NCBI GenBank assembly: GCA_002205125.1
Contig: NIOE01000008.1
Location: forward strand, 1-64,000
DNA: 64,000 nucleotides
Reading direction: 5' to 3'
DNA from: Roseateles noduli
Lineage (GTDB): Bacteria; Pseudomonadota; Gammaproteobacteria; Burkholderiales; Burkholderiaceae_C
Part shown: in pieces, positions 60,762 to 64,000 of the stretch
Numbering within the stretch: the stretch's first letter is position 1
How the letters are laid out: each line of letters starts with the position of its first letter
Position numbers and translations under genes: made by a program
Notes under the pieces: model-generated
Told to the model about the DNA's origin: nothing
Databases searched by the model: none
The model's input: only the letters and a program-made list of their open reading frames with translations

Positions 60762-61802
60762 ATGAAAGCCGTCGGCTACTTCAAGTCCCTGCCCATCACC
60801 GAAGCCGAATCGCTGATCGACCTCGAGCTGCCCACCCCCGCCCCGGGTCCCAAGGACCTGCTGGTCGAAGTCGGCGCGATCGCCGTCAATCCGGTCGACA
60901 CCAAGATCCGCGTGCGCCGCGCCAGCGCCGACGGCACGACGCCCGTGGTCCTCGGCTGGGACGCCGTCGGCACGGTGCGCGCCATCGGCCCGGAGGTCTC
61001 CGGCTTCGCCGTCGGCGACCGCGTCTGGTACGCCGGAGACATCACCCGCCCCGGCAGCAACGCGCAGTTCCAGTGCGTCGACCACCGCATCGTCGCGAAG
61101 GCGCCCGCCTCGCTCAGCGACGCCGAAGCCGCCGCGCTGCCGCTGACCGCCATCACCGCCTGGGAACTGCTGTTCGACCGGCTGCAGGTCCAGCAGCAGC
61201 CGGAGCGTCCGGTCAGCCTGCTGGTCACCGGCGCGGCCGGCGGCGTGGGTTCCATCCTGGTCCAGCTGGCGCGCCGACATGCGCACCTGACCGTCATCGG
61301 CACGAGCTCCGAGCCCGACGGCGAAGGCGGCAAGTGGCTGCACGCGCTGGGCGCGCACCACGTGATCAACCACCGCGAACCGATCGCGCCGCAGATCGCC
61401 GCGCTGCAGAAGGCCGGCGTGCCGCCGCTGCGCTATGTGACCAGCCTGACCCACACGCCGCAGCACTTCCAGGGCTTCGTCGACGCGCTGGAGCCGCAGG
61501 GCAAGCTGGCCATGATCGACGACTTCGGCCCGAACGACCTGGACGTGATGGCGCTCAAGGGGAAGTCGCTGTCGCTGCACTGGGAGCTGATGTTCACCCG
61601 CAGCATGCACGCGACGCACGACATCGCCGCGCAGGGCCGCCTGCTGACGGAGGTCGCCGCGCTGGTCGACGCCGGCACGATCCGCACCACGCTGTCCGAC
61701 GTCGTCGGGACGATCTCTGCCGACAGCCTCAAGCGCGCCCACGCCCTGCAGGAGAGTCAGCGCCAACGCGGCAAGCTGGTGCTGCAGGGGTGGCCGGCCT
61801 GA
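60762..61802 (+). CDS. zinc-binding dehydrogenase family (quinone-oxidoreductase-like)
   Basis: A 346-residue medium-chain reductase starting with MKAVGYFKSLPITEAESLID. It has a GroES-like N-terminal domain (VNPVDTKIRVRRASADGTTPVVLGWDAVGTVRAIG), and the Rossmann nucleotide-binding motif VTGAAGGVGSILVQLARR. The catalytic and structural zinc cysteines of alcohol dehydrogenases are absent, so it is the zinc-less NADPH quinone/enone reductase subgroup. It is divergent from LysR. An 8-bp terminator follows. Confidence 0.92.
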   Translation: MKAVGYFKSLPITEAESLIDLELPTPAPGPKDLLVEVGAIAVNPVDTKIRVRRASADGTTPVVLGWDAVGTVRAIGPEVSGFAVGDRVWYAGDITRPGSNAQFQCVDHRIVAKAPASLSDAEAAALPLTAITAWELLFDRLQVQQQPERPVSLLVTGAAGGVGSILVQLARRHAHLTVIGTSSEPDGEGGKWLHALGAHHVINHREPIAPQIAALQKAGVPPLRYVTSLTHTPQHFQGFVDALEPQGKLAMIDDFGPNDLDVMALKGKSLSLHWELMFTRSMHATHDIAAQGRLLTEVAALVDAGTIRTTLSDVVGTISADSLKRAHALQESQRQRGKLVLQGWPA

Positions 61803-61847
61803 GCTTCGTGCGCTGTACGGCTCGCGTTGCGCGCTTGCCGCACTTTC

Positions 61848-61863
61848 CGTCACATCTGTGACG
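61848..61863. promoter_or_regulatory. palindrome CGTCACA-TC-TGTGACG
   Basis: Perfect seven-base arms around TC, 46 bases after the reductase stop and about 170 before the receptor gene. Its arms match those at 44624-44640. It could be an operator or a hairpin. Its closeness to the terminator makes RNA pairing possible too. Confidence 0.4.
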
Positions 61864-61869
61864 TCTTAC

Positions 61870-61893
61870 CGCCCCGGCCCGCCGGGGCGTTTT
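61870..61893 (+). terminator. terminator after the reductase gene
   Basis: An 8-bp stem, CGCCCCGG/CCGGGGCG, is followed by TTTTCATT on the plus strand, 68 bases past the stop codon. Confidence 0.8.
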
Positions 61894-62035
61894 CATTCGT
61901 GGGGTCTCCCGGGAAAACCTCCAGTGCGCGCGCCCTCCGCGCAAGCGATACCTCGGGACTCGGACGCCACCAAGCAGTTCGGGCGACAAAGTCAACGCAC
62001 GGCCGACCCGGCCACGAAGAAGAAGAGGGATCGTC

Positions 62036-63013
62036 ATGAACATCCGCCAGGTCCTGGCCATCGTCCTGCCAGCCGCCCTGCTCTGCGCCGCCGCGCCGGC
62101 CGCCGCCGCCACCATCGGCGTCATCCTGCCGGGCAGCTACCCGAGCACGACACAGGCCGAGGAGCTCCAGCTCGGCATGACGCTGGCGCTCAAGACCTGG
62201 CCCGGCGACGCCGCGCCCAAGCTGATCGTCAAGGACAGCGGCTGCGACGCCCGCAAGGCGCTCGCCATCTCCCAGGAATTCATCGCGGCCAAGGTCGACG
62301 TCGTGCTGGGCAACTGGTGCGAGATCAATGCCGGCGCGGACGCGCTGCGCGTCGCGGGCATCCCGTTCATCTCCAGCAACGCGGAACGGATGAAGGACCA
62401 GGACCTGCAGCTGCAGCTCGGACGCATCGAGCTCAATGCCGGCGAGAAGATCGCCGCCGACCTGCGCCGCCAGACCGGCCTGCGCATCAGCGCCCGGACC
62501 TCGTGCTGGATGGACTTCGACGCGACCCTGTCGGAGCGCGTCGACGCCGTGCTGTGCCCCGTGCTGACCATCGACCGCGGTCGCTGGGACCAGGTGGCCA
62601 ACACCTACGGCGCGGCGTTCCGCAAGCCGTTCACGGCCTCGGCCGCGCGCGGCTATGCGGCGATGGAGGTGGCGCTGAACTACCTGCGTCGCGCCAAGGG
62701 CATGAAGCCCGCCGCGGCGCTGAAGGAGACGCAGTCGATGGCGACGCTGCTCGGGCCGGTGCCCGCGCTGGACGCGCCGGCGCCGACGACGGCGCTGCAG
62801 CTGGTGTTCCGCCACGACCTGCCCAAGCTCAATCCGCAGCAGTCGCAGACGCTGGACAAGCTGGTCAAGACCAAGGGATGCGCCTGCCCGGGCGGCACGC
62901 TGCGCAACGGCTGCCCGCGCGATTCGGGCCCCTGGGGCGAGCTGCCCTTCGTCGTGCGCGGCGGCGGCACGCCGGCCGCGTGCGCGAAACCGATCGGGGT
63001 GCTGGAGCTCTGA
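62036..63013 (+). CDS. orphan type I periplasmic-binding protein with Cys-rich C-terminus
   Basis: A 325-residue secreted protein with a signal peptide (residues 1-25, AAAPAAAA). It has ATIGVILPGSYPSTTQAEEL, then GCDARKALAISQEFIAAKVDVVLGNWC, in the fold of HAAT/LivJ receptors. The C-terminal 50 residues contain KGCACPGGTLRNGCPRDSG and a final Cys (PAACAK), unusual for the family. Other cysteines at GCDARK, NWCE, TSCW and LCPV could form disulphides. No transporter genes adjoin it. The ligand is unknown. Confidence 0.82.
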   Translation: MNIRQVLAIVLPAALLCAAAPAAAATIGVILPGSYPSTTQAEELQLGMTLALKTWPGDAAPKLIVKDSGCDARKALAISQEFIAAKVDVVLGNWCEINAGADALRVAGIPFISSNAERMKDQDLQLQLGRIELNAGEKIAADLRRQTGLRISARTSCWMDFDATLSERVDAVLCPVLTIDRGRWDQVANTYGAAFRKPFTASAARGYAAMEVALNYLRRAKGMKPAAALKETQSMATLLGPVPALDAPAPTTALQLVFRHDLPKLNPQQSQTLDKLVKTKGCACPGGTLRNGCPRDSGPWGELPFVVRGGGTPAACAKPIGVLEL

Positions 63014-63091
63014 CCGGGTCGGGCGTCAATCGACGCCCGCCTCACGCCCGTCTCACGCCCGCCCGGACGCCGCCGTCGCGGCGCACCGGGA

Positions 63092-64000
63092 TCACTTCAG
63101 GAACAGCGAGGCGATGCGCAGCGCGATCTCGATCAGCGTGGGCGGCGAACCGCTGTCCGACGAGGGCCAGCCCGACGAGGCCCAGCCTCGTCCGCCGTCG
63201 CGGCGCCTTTCGCGACGATCGTTTTCCTCGTCGTAGCGCTTCTCGAGTTCGCCTTTCCAGAACAGGCCGTGCTTGCCGCCGGCCGGGTCGCGGTGCTCGA
63301 AGTTGTAGGACCGCAGCCGCTCGCGCCGTTCGCGTTCCAGTTGAGCGTCGGCCTCGTGCCCGTCGTGTTCGAGGGCGTCCAGCAGCGGCCCCAGATCGTC
63401 CATCGACGGCACCACCACCGTGTGGTGGCAACGCCCGCAGCGCGTCTCGCGCGTCGGGTCCATGGGCGCGCCACAGCCGCGGCAGGCCCAGCCGACCGGC
63501 TTGCCGCCGTTGGGCATCAGCAGCGGCTCGGACGGCGAGCGCCGGCGCAGCGCATTCGCCAGGCGCGGCATGTCCACCATCAGCAGCGGGCTCTTGCACC
63601 AGGCACAGTCCTCGCTGCGGCCGTCGGCCGGACCGCCGCAGCTCAGGCAGAGGAACTCCCGCTTCTCGGCCTGCAGCGCGTAGCGCTCGCCGGGCAGCAG
63701 CGGGCGGACGAGCCCCCGCTCGGCCAGCATCCCGGCCTGGCTGTGCAGATGGCCGCCGCAGTGGCCGCATTCGAGCACCGGGAAGCGGCCGAAACGCGTG
63801 ACGTTGCGGACCTCCTTCAGCGTCTTCGCGCACAGCGGACACGCGCGGTTCGGCTGATGCGGGCGGTCGCCCTGGCGCAGCCGGTTCAGGTCGCGCAGCA
63901 GCTGGATCCAGGCGGCCGACGACAGATGCACCGACTCTCGCGCATCGAACCAGACCAGGCCGCAGGGTTCGCAGTGATCGATGTCGACCGTCGCCGGCGC
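63092..64000 (-). CDS. multi-zinc-ribbon protein, 5' end outside the window
   Basis: The reading frame stays open to the right edge, so the N-terminus is missing. At least 303 residues are visible. They carry four zinc-knuckle pairs: HCEPCGLVWFDARES (end of a TFIIB-type zinc ribbon), CPLC...CGHC, CLSCGG...CAWC and CRGCG...CGRC. A charged Arg-rich middle follows and then a C-terminal hydrophobic/amphipathic segment TLIEIALRIASLFLK. It may be membrane-tethered. Function unknown. The stop is at 63092. Confidence 0.8.
   Translation of the reverse strand, partial: APATVDIDHCEPCGLVWFDARESVHLSSAAWIQLLRDLNRLRQGDRPHQPNRACPLCAKTLKEVRNVTRFGRFPVLECGHCGGHLHSQAGMLAERGLVRPLLPGERYALQAEKREFLCLSCGGPADGRSEDCAWCKSPLLMVDMPRLANALRRRSPSEPLLMPNGGKPVGWACRGCGAPMDPTRETRCGRCHHTVVVPSMDDLGPLLDALEHDGHEADAQLERERRERLRSYNFEHRDPAGGKHGLFWKGELEKRYDEENDRRERRRDGGRGWASSGWPSSDSGSPPTLIEIALRIASLFLK

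Noticed and set aside
1-64000. CRISPR arrays, insertion sequences, prophage or integron
   Set aside because: No regularly spaced repeats with unique spacers, no transposase or integrase motifs and no phage structural genes were seen.

Overview
The window is 64 kb of very GC-rich chromosomal DNA (roughly 68-70% GC by eye) from a beta-proteobacterium of the order Burkholderiales. It most resembles the Roseateles/Mitsuaria/Rubrivivax-Leptothrix group. The reasons are the hisI-hisE-hinT-tatABC order, Bug-type solute receptors, a PEP-CTERM protein, an imuA-imuB-dnaE2 cassette, SlmA, and heavy use of G/C-ending codons. I see no insertion sequence, prophage, CRISPR array, rRNA or plasmid replication gene. 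There is one tRNA, tRNA-Arg(CCT).

Layout. 0.1-6.3 kb (minus strand): GFA-type enzyme, an orphan ureD coupled to a family-5 peptide/nickel-type receptor, a decayed Clp-fold (SDH-type) protease remnant with a possible 58-residue ORF at its tail, an HD-GYP phosphodiesterase and a cytochrome c4. 6.4-20 kb: a MoxR ATPase and its usual VWA partner, separated by a block that includes a small membrane protein, a GNAT, an S9 peptidase, a PEP-CTERM (MHFG-like) protein and an EAL protein, followed by tamA-tamB. 20-22.5 kb: tRNA-Arg, a short 14-bp tandem repeat, a cupin and a CtpA-type S41 protease. 22.5-28.9 kb (minus): hisI-hisE-DUF4870-hinT-tatABC, preceded by a DUF815 ATPase and a Nudix hydrolase, with slmA and an orphan LuxR-type response regulator upstream. 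29-34 kb: argB, a CDF metal exporter with dtd, an unknown 331-residue protein, a VOC protein and a Bug receptor. 34.3-43.9 kb: a complete branched-chain-type ABC importer (livGHMJF) flanked by two acyl-CoA-ligase-type enzymes and a divergent Crp/Fnr regulator. This looks like one import-and-activate module for an unidentified carboxylic acid. 44-47.6 kb: GNAT, an OmpR-type two-component system and an unknown protein. 47.7-54 kb: a LexA-box-controlled imuA-imuB-dnaE2 mutagenesis cassette abutting a convergent VapBC-like toxin-antitoxin pair. 54-64 kb: alpha/beta hydrolase, a PhnA-like membrane protein with a 23-residue membrane peptide, an unknown helical-repeat protein, a class D beta-lactamase, a PCu(A)C copper chaperone, LysR plus a zinc-less medium-chain reductase, an orphan Cys-containing receptor and a multi-zinc-ribbon protein cut by the right edge.

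The most interesting items are the uncharacterised import/ligase module, with its divergent PaaK-like ligase and 96-residue partner; the 23-residue peptide paired with the PhnA-like membrane protein; the protease remnant region; the split moxR/VWA pair; and two near-identical CGTCAC...GTGACG palindromes at distant promoter-type regions. All functional calls come from reading the sequence and remembered family features. No database search was run.
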